Shown: positions 43,970 through 53,456 of the stretch, in pieces
Numbering within the stretch: position 1 is the stretch's first letter
Layout of the letters: each line of letters starts with the position of its first letter
Assembly: GCF_004011505.1 (NCBI RefSeq)
Contig: NZ_SAUN01000001.1
Span: forward strand, 124,001-188,000
Source: Nonomuraea polychroma
GTDB taxonomy: Bacteria > Actinomycetota > Actinomycetes > Streptosporangiales > Streptosporangiaceae
DNA: 64,000 nt
Direction of reading: 5' to 3'
Made by a program: the position numbers and the translations under genes
Notes under the pieces: model-generated
What the model was told of the DNA's origin: nothing
The model's database searches: none
The model's input: only the letters and a program-made list of their open reading frames with translations

Positions 43970-44578
43970 CTAGGGTGTGAACGTCTGCGCGGGGGTCCAC
44001 TGATGGAGCGGGTTGCCGGTCTGGCAGTTGCCGACGCCCACCACGGCGTTGCCGCGCGTGTTGGGCCGTGCGCTGACCAGGCACTTCTTGGTCGCGAAGT
44101 TCTGGATGGTGAAGGCGTCCTTGAAGGGAGCCGGAGCATCCACCGCCAGCTTGAACGCCCACTTCTGGCTCTGCTTGCCGCCCACGCACCGGGCCACGAA
44201 CAGCTGACTGGCTCTGTCGGCCTCCAGGCACATGGTCTGTCCCCGGACGAGCTTCCTGCTGACGAGCTTGCCGCCGTTGATGAAGTTCCACTGCTGCTCA
44301 ACGTCGTTGCCGCCGCGGGCGAAGCGGCTGAACACCTTGCCCTTACCGCTGCCGCCGACGTCGCCGACCTCCAACGTCAGGCTCGTCTTGCGGTTTCTGA
44401 TGCTCAGAGTGCCGGTTGGAGGTGCAGCGGCCGCGGCTGTGACGGCGCCGGCGGAGGCTGCGGTGGAAGCAGCAGCGGGCGAGGCGATGGCCGTGGCGAC
44501 CAGAGCTGCGTTCACGGCGCCGATCATCGCGCGACGCAAGGGGATAGGGGTGGCACCAGCCAGCGGGGCACGCTTCAA
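43970..44578 (-). CDS. Secreted ricin-type beta-trefoil lectin-like protein
   Basis: 202-residue predicted secreted protein. The signal peptide is MIGAVNAALVATAIASPAAAS. A beta-trefoil domain follows with QxW-type repeats: VEQQWNFINGG, SQKWAFKLA, LHQWTPAQ, and paired Cys in TMCLEADRAS...CVGG and CLVSARPN...NCQTG. The TTG at 44578 has an ideal AAGGAG upstream and I prefer it; ATG 44635 is an alternative. Such domains bind carbohydrate. It is a stand-alone gene. Confidence 0.78.
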   Translation of the reverse strand: MKRAPLAGATPIPLRRAMIGAVNAALVATAIASPAAASTAASAGAVTAAAAAPPTGTLSIRNRKTSLTLEVGDVGGSGKGKVFSRFARGGNDVEQQWNFINGGKLVSRKLVRGQTMCLEADRASQLFVARCVGGKQSQKWAFKLAVDAPAPFKDAFTIQNFATKKCLVSARPNTRGNAVVGVGNCQTGNPLHQWTPAQTFTP

Positions 44579-44787
44579 GGTCTTCTCCTTGTTCCGACGG
44601 GTTGCTTCGACAAGCCGCGGCAAGGCATTCGCCATACGCGGCACGGCCCAGCCCGCATCATGAGCGGGCCCAGGCAAGGCCGAACCTAGGCACGGGCACA
44701 GTCCACATCCCAGGCCATTTCTGGGCCGGTCGCTGCTCACGCGCCACCCCGCCTGTCCGCAAGGTGCCCGACGCCCGGAACCTGTCA

Positions 44788-44808
44788 AACCTGATGAGAC
44801 ATCAGGTT
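44788..44808. repeat. 9-bp-arm perfect palindrome
   Basis: AACCTGATG and CATCAGGTT flank AGA. The spacing and symmetry suit a GntR- or LacI-type operator or a tight hairpin; no T-run follows. It lies 210 bp upstream of the lectin gene start, in a gap with no other gene. Confidence 0.5.
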
Positions 44809-45152
44809 GCTTCTGTGGTTTGTAGTGGAGTGTCCGGTAGTGCTGTGGGCGGCTGGTTGATCCATACCTTGGTCGGCAGCGGCGGTGGGCCCGCCTGCCC
44901 CGCCGGGAGGATCCGTAGGGCGCCGCGCACTGACGCAGAGAACCCTCTGCCCCGTCGTGCAGAAATCGACGCGAGAACGCGACCTCACATGGTCCCGGTG
45001 CCTAGGCCTGAGGCCGCTGTTGAATGACGGCGGCTCCAGCGGGTTCGAGCGTGAGGTCATAGCCGAGGGCGAACCGGCACGGCCGCGATGGCCTCGGCGT
45101 CGCCGAGATGGGGAGCGGCGCTGCGCCGGAGTCGGTGGAGGTCGAGTCCGGC

Positions 45153-45356
45153 GTACTTGGGGTGCCACCGGAATACGGCTGGCATGGGCCGCCGAGCGGC
45201 AGGGACTTCTCGGACACAGGTTTTCGGACGGCATTCGTGCAGGTGGGCTCGCCGTCCGAGAACGTGCACCTGGACAGCGAGCGACCGGCCTTGCAACGTC
45301 CCAGGTCAGAGGCTCGGCGGCCTGAATCTTCCCTATTCCGGTGGCACCCGAAGAAC
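45153..45356. repeat. Imperfect inverted repeat, about 200 bp
   Basis: A 23-bp segment at 45153-45175 recurs inverted at 45334-45356 (21/23 identical; core GGGTGCCACCGGAATA exact). Both arms also contain GGCCGCCGAGC eleven bases further in. The enclosed 158 bp contain further partial palindromes. No gene is recognisable between 44580 and 45500. It may be a miniature inverted-repeat element or a structured RNA. Confidence 0.5.
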
Positions 45357-45503
45357 GCGAACACACTGCCGCGGGAATCAGCTTCCGGCAGGTCTGCCCA
45401 AGGCGCGCAGCCTCTCCTCGCCGCCATGAGGGAGTGAACTTGTCTCGATCACGGTGCCCCGCTGCTGTCGTGGAGAATCATTGGCCTGGGGGTGCAGGTG
45501 TTC

Positions 45504-46712
45504 TCATCGGCAGTTCTTGGCGGGCGGTGAGCAGAATTGGACCTCGGGGTAGCGCGGGGAGGGCTTGTCGAGCAGGGGTTGAGGCTTGCCGCGCAGGTGC
45601 AGGTCGAGGAAGGCTGCGACGTACTTGCGGGTGATGTCCATCGAGCGGGTTTCCTTCAGGCCGCTGCCGAGGTCCGCGCCGAGCTGCTGGATCAGCATGT
45701 CGTAGTCGGTGAAGGACGGGTGCAGCGCCCCCTTCACCACCAGCCAGCGTTTCCACCCGGTCATGTGCTGCCAGTCACGTTTCCATGTGTCGTCCTTGCC
45801 TTCGGGGGTGTGCAGCTTCGGCTCGCCCATGAGCATGAACGGGCGTGCCAGTCCGCTCTTGGGGATCGGGAGGAAGAACCTGCCGTCCATGTTGATCCCG
45901 GCGCGCACTCGGGAGTCCTTCAGCATGGTCTCGGGGGCGGCGGCGCCTCCGAGGGACTGGCCCGCCATCGCGATCCGGGCCGGATCGATCAGGGCGCCGC
46001 CCTTCCACTTGGGGCGGGGACCGGTCAGCTGGTCGAGCACGAAGGAGATGTCGATCGCCCGGCTCCGGATCATCGTTCGACCGAAGGCGTCGGGGTGGGC
46101 GTTGTCGTCGGTTTCGATCTCGCAGGCGGCGCAACTGGTGACTCGGCCGTCGGGGAAGGTGGTGGCGAAGTTCTCGTAGGTGTGGTCGATGCTCGCCACC
46201 ACGTACCCTCTGCTGGCCAGGTCCTCGGCCAGACCCGTCATCGAGGTGCGCAGCCAGGTGAAGCCTGGTGACAGCACCACGAGCGGCAGGCTGCGCCGGC
46301 GTCCGGCCGGTTCGGCGTCGGTGAAGGCGTTCGTCCGCGTCCGGCTCAGCGCTGTGGGCGGTATCTTCTCCAGTTCCGGCTTCGCCACGCCCTTTATGAG
46401 CAGCTCCGACTCCTTGGGCGTCACGTACGGCGCGCGCCGTCCGTCACGCGCGGCCGTCGGGTACCACAGGGAGACCATGAGCTCGCGGGTCTTGGCGGAG
46501 GGAACCCACGGGTCACGGCGGGAGGCGTCGGTCAGGTGCAGAGAGGTCGTGCCGACCCGGTGCGGGCCGGTCGGCTTGGGCAGGAACGGCGTACCGGCTG
46601 CCGCGGCCGCGCCCGGCGCGCACAGGGCGGAGGCGGTGAGGGCGAGCAGCCCTGCGACGGTGGCCAGAAGCGCCGGCCATTTCCGTGCTGGGCGGGTGTT
46701 GTCATGTGGCAT
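45504..46712 (-). CDS. Secreted PAF-acetylhydrolase-like lipase
   Basis: 402-residue exported alpha/beta hydrolase of the platelet-activating-factor acetylhydrolase type. Its signal peptide is LLATVAGLLALTASALCAPG. ELMVSLWYPTA is typical of the family; the Ser nucleophile is in MAGQSLGGAA, Asp lies in NMDGRF and His in HPSFTDYDML. Two Cys (SCAAC) lie in the core and two more at the C-terminus. ATG 46712 was chosen over an upstream in-frame start because the signal peptide then has normal length. Confidence 0.87.
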   Translation of the reverse strand: MPHDNTRPARKWPALLATVAGLLALTASALCAPGAAAAAGTPFLPKPTGPHRVGTTSLHLTDASRRDPWVPSAKTRELMVSLWYPTAARDGRRAPYVTPKESELLIKGVAKPELEKIPPTALSRTRTNAFTDAEPAGRRRSLPLVVLSPGFTWLRTSMTGLAEDLASRGYVVASIDHTYENFATTFPDGRVTSCAACEIETDDNAHPDAFGRTMIRSRAIDISFVLDQLTGPRPKWKGGALIDPARIAMAGQSLGGAAAPETMLKDSRVRAGINMDGRFFLPIPKSGLARPFMLMGEPKLHTPEGKDDTWKRDWQHMTGWKRWLVVKGALHPSFTDYDMLIQQLGADLGSGLKETRSMDITRKYVAAFLDLHLRGKPQPLLDKPSPRYPEVQFCSPPAKNCR

Positions 46713-46983
46713 GGGTTGATCTTGCAGCTCGGGATCGGCGCCCGGCACCGGCCGCAGGTACCGTTGCCGCCGTTCCCAGCCGTACTTTCGACCGATTCCA
46801 GGCGGGGACGGAGGTGATCATGGCTGGGTTGCGGAGTTTCGTGTGGGCCCGTATGTGATCCAACGGCGCGCGGAGTGGGCCAAGCGGCTTGGCATGAGGT
46901 GGCCGCTCAGCTGATGTCTGCGACACCAGCCGTCTCGCGGCGGGTAGACCTGAACAACTCCGCTCGAAACCGTCCGGAACAAC

Positions 46984-47260
46984 ATGTCGTCCCACGGGGC
47001 AGCATGTGTCCGCGAGCCGACAGTGGGCGATGAGGACAACCTCGCCGACTGGCTGGCCACCAAGATCTGCCCGGTGGAGATGTCGCGGGATCGGCTGCGC
47101 GGCGCGCTACTGGCGCGTTGCCGCGAACACAGGATCGAGCCGCCGAAGACGACCCGGATGGAACGCGTGCTGGGCGCGCGGAGGAGATGTTCAAGCAGAA
47201 CTTCACCGTCACGACCATGGAGCGCTTGTCGTTCGACGGGCCGGGCCGGGGTGGGCTCGG
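46984..47260 (+). pseudogene. Remnant of Tn3-family transposase N-terminus
   Basis: The frame encodes DEDNLADWLATKICPVEMSR and RLRGALLARCREHRIEPPKT, typical of the DUF4158 N-terminal domain of Tn3-family transposases. After a frameshift AEEMFKQNFTVTTMERLS continues the match. The catalytic C-terminal two thirds are missing, cut off at the 53-bp repeat that begins at 47267. Confidence 0.65.
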
Positions 47261-47266
47261 GTTCGG

Positions 47267-47319
47267 CTGTGACTTGGATCGTTTGATGACGTGATTTTGG
47301 GATCGCTATTTGTCGTGGT
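47267..47319 (+). repeat. 53-bp inverted repeat, left copy
   Basis: Identical at 51 of 53 positions to the reverse complement of 55925-55977. The two differences are adjacent (47281-47282). It begins CTGTGACTTGGATC and ends GCTATTTGTCGTGGT. It lies 75 bp downstream of the stop of the minus-strand tyrosine recombinase, in the same relative position as the right copy has to the other integrase remnant. Confidence 0.85.
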
Positions 47320-47393
47320 CCATCCTGGCTGGAACCGTTGTACCTCACGCCCTATGTCGACCCACTGGTCTTCAGGGTGCTCGAGCCTTGCGG

Positions 47394-48565
47394 TCATAGG
47401 CCTTCGACGTAGCCAGCGGCGATGTCGTCGGGTGGGTTGGTATATAGGCGCAGGTAGCGGTCATTGGCGTGACCGAGGCGGCGTTCGAGTTCGGCGCGGT
47501 TGTGGTCGGAGGTTTGCGACAGCGCGTAGGCGAAGGTGTGACGGGCGTCGTGCGGGTGCAGGGTGCCCAGGTTGCGGTCGGGATCCATGGTCTGGGCGTC
47601 GTGCAGGCGGCCGATCTCGCCGACGATGGTGTTGATCGAGCGGGCTGAGAGGCGGCCGTCGGGGCGGCGGGCGACGATCGAGGCGGCCGACAGGAACAGC
47701 GCGGCCGCCTCGATGCTGGCGGCGGCGTCGCCGGGCCGTTCGCCGCGCAGGTAGTCGGCCAGCGCCTGGCGGGCGTCGTGGCCGAGGAACACGGTCCGGC
47801 TGGTGCGGCCCTTGCCTCGCACGCCGGTCAGGCGCGCCTTCTTGGCCTGGCGCAACCGGTCCGGGTCGGCCGGTTCCAGTTGGGCAAGGTCCAGGCCGAC
47901 CACCTCTGCGCGGCGAAGCCCGGTGCCGAACTGCAGGTAGACGATGGCCCGGTCGCGCAGCGGGCGCGCATGGGCGTGTGCACGCGCGCCAGCGCCGCGG
48001 CGACGGCGGCCCTTGAGCTCGTGAAAGACCTCGATCCGGTCCACGACGTTCTTGAGGGTGCGCACCTGGGCGGCAGCCAGCGCTCGCGGCTGCGGGGCGG
48101 GCAGCGGCAACAGTGCCACCTGCTTGGTCGGATCGCCGTGGCGCAGCAGGGCGGCCGGGGCGACGCGGTGATCCAGGAGAACAGCGCCGACAGGTGCGCG
48201 AGATGGTTATTGACGGTCGCGGCGGCCATCGGCGCCACCTTGCCGTCGCGGCCGAGGTTGCCGGCGGCGAACAGGTGGTCGCGCCAGGCGGTGACCTCGC
48301 GCACGGTGACGGAAGAGAGCCGGTCGTGCCCGAGCCCGTCGACAATCCAAACGCCGAAGCGCTCCAGATGACGGGAGATCTTGGCGGTGACCTCCGCCGA
48401 GCGGACTCCGCGCACGGCCAGATCGAGGTAGCGCTCCACCCACGCGAGGAGGCTGTCGTCGGCCGGATCGAGCCGCTCGGGAAGCCCAACCACCTTTCGT
48501 GAAGTGATTTCGGCGCGGTCCAACCCGGGGGACGGATCAGTCGACCTGGGCGTCCGGTGAGGCAT
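47394..48565 (-). pseudogene. Tyrosine recombinase with one frameshift
   Basis: Site-specific recombinase in two frames. The N-terminal core-binding part (48565 to about 48155) has LLAWVERYLDLAVRGVRSAE and HLAHLSALFSWITA. The catalytic part (about 48160 to 47394) begins RHGDPTKQVALLPL. All catalytic residues are present: Arg in GTGLRRAEV, HxxR in PHDARHTFA, GH in LGHAN and Tyr in RYLRLYT. A single-base shift near 48155-48165, beside CCCC, splits them. It could be a recent mutation, a sequencing error, or programmed frameshifting. Confidence 0.8.
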
Positions 48566-48678
48566 GCCACCAGGTCACTTCATGGAAGGGCTGTTTCCTG
48601 AAGAGAACCGGCGCCGGATGGGGTCGGCCACACTCATGAAGAGGAAAGCACGCGCCGTTAAATGGACACGTCCTATTG

Positions 48679-48720
48679 CCGCAACGGTGAGGGCGCCTTG
48701 GGACGCCCTCACCGTTGCGG
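48679..48720 (-). terminator. Strong 17-bp hairpin after the subtilase gene
   Basis: CCGCAACGGTGAGGGCG at 48679-48695 and its exact complement at 48704-48720 flank an 8-base loop. The hairpin begins 2 bp beyond the subtilase stop, the classic position for a terminator of that minus-strand transcript. Confidence 0.8.
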
Positions 48721-48721
48721 A

Positions 48722-51700
48722 TCAGCCGACGGCGTAGGCACGGGTGATCAACTGGGTCACCCCGTCGCCAGCGGTGTCGGTGACTGCCGCGCGGAGGGAG
48801 ATGAACCCGGCCGTACGGGGGTTCGTCAGCGTGGCGGTCCAGCCGGAGCCGGTGCGGGTGACCGGGACGGGACGCCAGGTGGCGCCGTCGTCGGCGGACA
48901 CCTCCAGCCGGATCGATCTCGTCTCTGCCTTCGTGGAGCCGGGGTTGCGCTCGACCCACATGGGCATGCGGGTTGTGCTGCCGGGCTTGGCGCGGTTGGA
49001 GTCGTCCAGGCCCTCGGGGCTGTAGCGGACGGCCATCAGGGGCAGCGGCTGTCGCTTGGCGGTGGTCGTGGACGGGAACGTCCAGACCGATTTCACCTCC
49101 GTGGAGAGCGTGGCCTGCCGGCGCATCGACGTGGTCAGCGTGTAGGCGCCGGATCCGGCGGGCAGGTCGGCGCGCAGTCCGCAGCTCTGCGGTTGGTGGG
49201 CGTCGCAGTCGGCGAGGTCGGCGGTGGCCAGCGCCTTGCCGTCCTTGGCGAGGGTGGCGGTGCCGGTGGCGGCGGTGTCGGAGCCGGTCCTGCCCGGCTG
49301 CCCGTCGGCGAACATCGCCGTCGCGGCGAAGGTCAGGCTGTCGCCGGTGCGGTGGCCGGCCGGCAGCAGGAACGACGGCCCGGTGACGGCTGCGTTCCAG
49401 ACTTCGCTGGTGTGACCGCGTTTCATGAGCTTGCCGCCGTCGGAGGTCAGCGCGGTGCCGACCTGGAGGCTGCTGTCGTAGACCAGACCCGGAGTCCGAT
49501 AGTGGACGAGCGTGCCGGGCAGCGCGATGTCACCTACCGACGAAACCGGGAACTCAACCATCGAATCGCCGACGTGCAGGCTGACCAGGGGTGAGCCCGT
49601 GGCGGCCGCTCCGGAGGCTCGGTAGGTCGCGGTGACCTTGGCCAGTTCCTTCTTTCTGGCGTGGTAGGTGGGATCGTCCGGAAGACCGCCGCTGCGCCGG
49701 TCGACCAGGGTGTAGACGTACGGGCTGGGCGAGAGGTCCTTGCTGAGCCACGTGGTCGCCAGGGTGTAGGTCAGACCTGGTGACGCGGCGGGGATGACGA
49801 AGACCTGGGAGTTGGCGTCAAGGCCGAACATGCGGCTCCAGAGGTTCCACGCGCCGTGGTCCAGCCCGAGGGAGGAGACGCGCTGGAGTTGGGCGCTCGG
49901 GTCGTCGACGGTGATTTTCACCGGCTTGCCCTGACGTGTGTCCACGGTGAGCCGCTGGTCGCTGCCGTCAACCTTCAGCGGGGAGTCGGCGATCGTCAGC
50001 ACAGGCTGCCCGTCGATCTTCTCTCTGATGCTGGTGTAGAGGTTCCAGTCTCCTTTGGGCAGTCGTACGGTGGCCGTCCCGTTCTGGAAGGACAGCGCGT
50101 GGACGGTCCCGGACTCGGCCTCGTAGATCTCGCCTGCCTGGGGGTTGACCGGCAGGCCCTGCCTGCCGACGACGGTGATGGTGACGTCGTAGGACTCCGG
50201 CTCGACGTACGCGCCGGCCAGCGTGCGGATCACCGTCTCGCCCGACCTGGCGGTGACCGTTCCCGGGTACTCGTCCGGGGCCTTCCCGCTCGCGTCGATG
50301 GTGAGCGTGACCGACGCCTCGCCCTTGGCCGGGACCGTGACCTGGTCGGACGGCAGTTTCAGCACCTCGCTGTCCGCCGACAGGCTGAGGGCGACCGGGG
50401 TGTCGCCCGCGTTGGCGTAGGTGATCGTCTTGGTCGCGGTCCGGCCGCCGGTGCCGTTCCAGGGAAAAGCCGCCCACACGTTGGCCTGCTTGGGCACGAC
50501 CTGCTGCCGCAGCGCGCGTACCAGGTCGATCGTCCCGGCGCCCTGCTGATAGATCGTCGCGTCCTGGACCGGGGCGGCGCTGCCGATCAGCGCGGACTTG
50601 ATCTGCGCGCCCGTCCAGTCCGGGTGGCGCTGAGCCAGGATCGCCGCCGCTCCCGCCATGTGCGGGGCGGCCATCGAGGTGCCGCTCATCGATCGGTAGC
50701 CGCCCCCGACGGCGGCGGCCATGATGTCGACCCCGGGCGCGGCCACGTCCGGTTTGATCGCGTGGTCGCCCACGCGCGGCCCCTGGCTGGAGAAGTCGGC
50801 CATCCGGCCCTGCTTGTCCACCGCGCCCACAGTGAGTGCCGCCTCGGCGCTGGCGGGACTGATCACACTGCCCTTGACGCCGTCGTTCCCCGCCGCCGCG
50901 ACGAACAGTGCGCCGGTCTGTTCCGACAGCGTGTTGACCGCCTGCTCCAGCGGATCCAGCTCCGGGCCGTCAGGACCGCCCCAGCTCATGTTGACGATCT
51001 TGGCCTTCACCTCGACGGCGGCCCACTCCATGCCGGCAAGGCCTTCAGACTCGGTCAGGCTATTGCCTTCGCCCACCTTTCCGATGGCCAGGCTCGCCTC
51101 CGGGGCCACGCCCCGGAACTTCTCGCCTCTGCCGGCCACGATCGAGGCGACGTGGGTGCCGTGGCCATTGTTGTCGCGCATATCCGGTTCCTTGCTGAAT
51201 TTCCCCTCATGCGTCACTGCGTCCTTAAGGTCCGGATGGTCAGGGTCGTAGCCGGAGTCGAGGACCGCGACCGTGACGCCCTTGCCCGTCAGGCCCTGCT
51301 GCCACGCCTGCGGCGCGCCGATTTGCTTGACGCTCTCGTCCAACGAGAAGCTCCTGCGGCCGTCCAGCCACAACTTGGTACGGCCCGCCACCAGAGTGCG
51401 AGCTCCCGTGAGAGTCCGCCAGGTCTGCGAGGCGTTCGCCTTGGACACACGTGCCGCGCTCATGCCCAGACTGGACAGCCGCCGCACCTGCGAGGAACCC
51501 AGTGGTGTGGTGATGCCCTGCTCGATGACGGGGATGTCGGGGGTGTCGGCGTCGCCGTACCGCCAGGCCAGCAGCTGGGTGATGTCGAACAACCGCCGGT
51601 CCAGCACACCCTGCGCGAGCAACGGCGCGGCGTCGGACGGGATTACATACAGGTGGCCCCCGCGCACCTGGCTGGAGAAGTCGACATGCCTGCCAGGCCC

Positions 51701-51865
51701 TGGCTCCACGCGATGCCCCTGGGCGGTGACCACCACCCGATCACCGGTGATCAGCGTCACCCCGTTCACCGGTGGGGATGGAGCCTGTGATGCCGGTGCC
51801 TGTGTGGGTGTGACACCGATCGTCCCCGCCAGCAAAGCGGCGAGGAGCGACTTGCCTAAAGTCAT
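48722..51865 (-). CDS. Secreted S8 family (subtilisin) peptidase
   Basis: 1047-residue exported serine protease. Signal peptide 1-about 25, propeptide to about 190, then the subtilase domain with the triad Asp about 203 (VAVLDSGYD), His about 235 (NGHGTHVAS) and Ser about 397 (SGTSMAAPH). After about residue 460 come about 580 residues of beta-rich accessory domains. ATG 51865 has GTGAGGT upstream. Its promoter gap faces away from the ECF/CU044_5270 pair, whose genes read in the same direction 30 bp upstream, so all three may form one transcript ending at the 48679 hairpin. Confidence 0.93.
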   Translation of the reverse strand: MTLGKSLLAALLAGTIGVTPTQAPASQAPSPPVNGVTLITGDRVVVTAQGHRVEPGPGRHVDFSSQVRGGHLYVIPSDAAPLLAQGVLDRRLFDITQLLAWRYGDADTPDIPVIEQGITTPLGSSQVRRLSSLGMSAARVSKANASQTWRTLTGARTLVAGRTKLWLDGRRSFSLDESVKQIGAPQAWQQGLTGKGVTVAVLDSGYDPDHPDLKDAVTHEGKFSKEPDMRDNNGHGTHVASIVAGRGEKFRGVAPEASLAIGKVGEGNSLTESEGLAGMEWAAVEVKAKIVNMSWGGPDGPELDPLEQAVNTLSEQTGALFVAAAGNDGVKGSVISPASAEAALTVGAVDKQGRMADFSSQGPRVGDHAIKPDVAAPGVDIMAAAVGGGYRSMSGTSMAAPHMAGAAAILAQRHPDWTGAQIKSALIGSAAPVQDATIYQQGAGTIDLVRALRQQVVPKQANVWAAFPWNGTGGRTATKTITYANAGDTPVALSLSADSEVLKLPSDQVTVPAKGEASVTLTIDASGKAPDEYPGTVTARSGETVIRTLAGAYVEPESYDVTITVVGRQGLPVNPQAGEIYEAESGTVHALSFQNGTATVRLPKGDWNLYTSIREKIDGQPVLTIADSPLKVDGSDQRLTVDTRQGKPVKITVDDPSAQLQRVSSLGLDHGAWNLWSRMFGLDANSQVFVIPAASPGLTYTLATTWLSKDLSPSPYVYTLVDRRSGGLPDDPTYHARKKELAKVTATYRASGAAATGSPLVSLHVGDSMVEFPVSSVGDIALPGTLVHYRTPGLVYDSSLQVGTALTSDGGKLMKRGHTSEVWNAAVTGPSFLLPAGHRTGDSLTFAATAMFADGQPGRTGSDTAATGTATLAKDGKALATADLADCDAHQPQSCGLRADLPAGSGAYTLTTSMRRQATLSTEVKSVWTFPSTTTAKRQPLPLMAVRYSPEGLDDSNRAKPGSTTRMPMWVERNPGSTKAETRSIRLEVSADDGATWRPVPVTRTGSGWTATLTNPRTAGFISLRAAVTDTAGDGVTQLITRAYAVG

Positions 51866-51895
51866 GATCTACCTCACGTACGAAGGAGAAGGCCC

Positions 51896-52795
51896 TTACC
51901 GGGGAAGCTCGTCCGTCCAACCTGTGGTCAGCTTGATGAACAACCCGTGGTTCGTACCCGTCAGCCCTCCCGTAGCGGTGGGGAGCCAACTGGTGCGGAT
52001 CACCTGGGACGTCTCGGGATCGACGACCAGCTTGCTCTCATGCCTCCCGCCCTGGATCATCAGCTCCTCGCCGCCTTCGACCGCGCCCAGCCGCTGCACG
52101 CCCGGCAGCTCGGCGAGCGCGCGGAACGCCGCCGATCGGACGCCCGCGGGCGCGGGGAGCTCCGAGATCAGCGAGGCCAGCGGCAGGAGGGCGATGTCGT
52201 GCTCGCCGACGGGACCACCCTTCTGCATCGCGGTGACCTTCTGCCGCAACGCCTCGGGGTCGGTCGGCAACGCCTCGAGATCTTCCATGGAGACCTCGGT
52301 GCCGCTGTCGGCGGGTCCGAGCCAGAACGTGCCCGAGGGCTCCTTCACCACGCCGGGCCCGTTGCCTGGCTCCCCTCTGCTCCACCGCTGCCCGTCGCGC
52401 GTGGTCCAGCTCTCGCCCCAGAAGTGCCGGCCGTCCTCGCTCTCCCGTTTGATGTGCCAGTAGGTCCCAGAACCCTGTGGCGTACGCTCCGCGCTGATGG
52501 CGGCCACGAGCAGGACGTTCTTGGCAGAGGTCAGGGGCAGGACGTCACGGGCGGAGGCAGGTGGCTTGACGGGCACGGCGGCCGGACCGGTGGTGATCAC
52601 GATGGCGGCGGCGGCCGCGACCGCGGCGGCGGCGGAAAGGCCCGTGACCCGCATGGTCAGTGGCCGCCGGGAGCGCCGAGGAGCTGGCGTGCGGGCCATC
52701 ACGGCCAGCAGTTGCCCCCGCGCGCCGGTCAAGGCGTCCGGGTCGGTTTCCGCTACCTCCGATCGCAGTTGCTTGATCAGCTCAAGGTCGTTCAT
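51896..52795 (-). CDS. CU044_5270-family membrane protein, ECF partner
   Basis: 299-residue protein of the CU044_5270 family. An N-terminal cytoplasmic segment (MNDLELIKQLRSEVAETDPD) is followed by one membrane helix (about 50-72, AAAAVAAAAAIVI) and a large outer domain with TYWHIKRESEDG. Members are encoded directly after ECF sigma genes and may act as anti-sigma or sensor. ATG 52795 lies within the 3' end of the sigma gene (14-bp overlap), implying coupling. Confidence 0.87.
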   Translation of the reverse strand: MNDLELIKQLRSEVAETDPDALTGARGQLLAVMARTPAPRRSRRPLTMRVTGLSAAAAVAAAAAIVITTGPAAVPVKPPASARDVLPLTSAKNVLLVAAISAERTPQGSGTYWHIKRESEDGRHFWGESWTTRDGQRWSRGEPGNGPGVVKEPSGTFWLGPADSGTEVSMEDLEALPTDPEALRQKVTAMQKGGPVGEHDIALLPLASLISELPAPAGVRSAAFRALAELPGVQRLGAVEGGEELMIQGGRHESKLVVDPETSQVIRTSWLPTATGGLTGTNHGLFIKLTTGWTDELPR

Positions 52796-53456
52796 GGTCT
52801 TCTTCTCTCGTCTCGATGGGATTGGCGCCGCCCAGAGCGTGCGCGACCTTGCGGCGGGCACGCGACAGGCGCGAGCGAACCGTGCCGATGGGCACCTGCA
52901 ACGCTTGGGCCGTCTCCTCGTACGTCAGATCGCCCCAGGCGATCAGCAGCAGCACGTCCCGCTCACCGCGGCCGAGTTTCGCCAGCGCGGCGGCCAGGCG
53001 CTGCCGGGTGGCCGATGCGGAGACCCGGGCGGCCACCCGCTCGTCGAACGCCGCGACCACCGGATCCTCGCCCGTACGGGCTATGGCCCGGTAACCGCGC
53101 ACTTCGGCACGCCGGTGCAGGCCGATGACGTTCGTGGTGATGCCGTACAGCCAGGGCAACGCCTCTGCGCAGCCGAACTCGTACCGGTGGCGCGTCTCGA
53201 AAGCCCTGGTGAACGCCTCGGCCACCACGTCCTCGGCGTGGTCGGGCCCGAGGCGCCGCGCGGCGTAGCGGTGCAGGACGGTGGCGTGCCGGTCGAAGAG
53301 CGCCGCGAAGCGCTCGGGTACGTCCAGGGATGCCGCGATGATGGCGGAGTCGTCCTGGCAATCCGCCAACTCCGCCTGGCCGCGCACCGATGGCCGGTGG
53401 TCGTCGGGAGGCGGGGGATCCGTCAAGACGAGCTCCCGTTCTGAGGTGGTTGTCAC
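52782..53456 (-). CDS. ECF-type RNA polymerase sigma factor
   Basis: 224-residue sigma-70 family factor. Region 2 shows FAALFDRHATVLHRYAARRL and DVVAEAFTRAF, and region 4 ALAKLGRGERDVLLLIAWGD with YEETAQALQVPIGTVRSRLS as the HTH. GTG 53456 is the likely start because earlier residues do not match the family. GGAAC and CGGAT elements about 30 bp upstream resemble an ECF promoter, so autoregulation is possible. It is coupled to the CU044_5270 gene. It resembles the second ECF at 58757-59350. Confidence 0.9.
   Translation of the reverse strand: MTTTSERELVLTDPPPPDDHRPSVRGQAELADCQDDSAIIAASLDVPERFAALFDRHATVLHRYAARRLGPDHAEDVVAEAFTRAFETRHRYEFGCAEALPWLYGITTNVIGLHRRAEVRGYRAIARTGEDPVVAAFDERVAARVSASATRQRLAAALAKLGRGERDVLLLIAWGDLTYEETAQALQVPIGTVRSRLSRARRKVAHALGGANPIETREEDHERP

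Noticed and set aside
45047-45060. tRNA T-loop-like GGTTCGAG
   Set aside because: No acceptor or anticodon stems can be paired around it.
45002-45427. Small open frames in both directions in 44.8-45.5 kb
   Set aside because: They follow the inverted repeat and show no codon bias, ribosome sites or recognisable domains.
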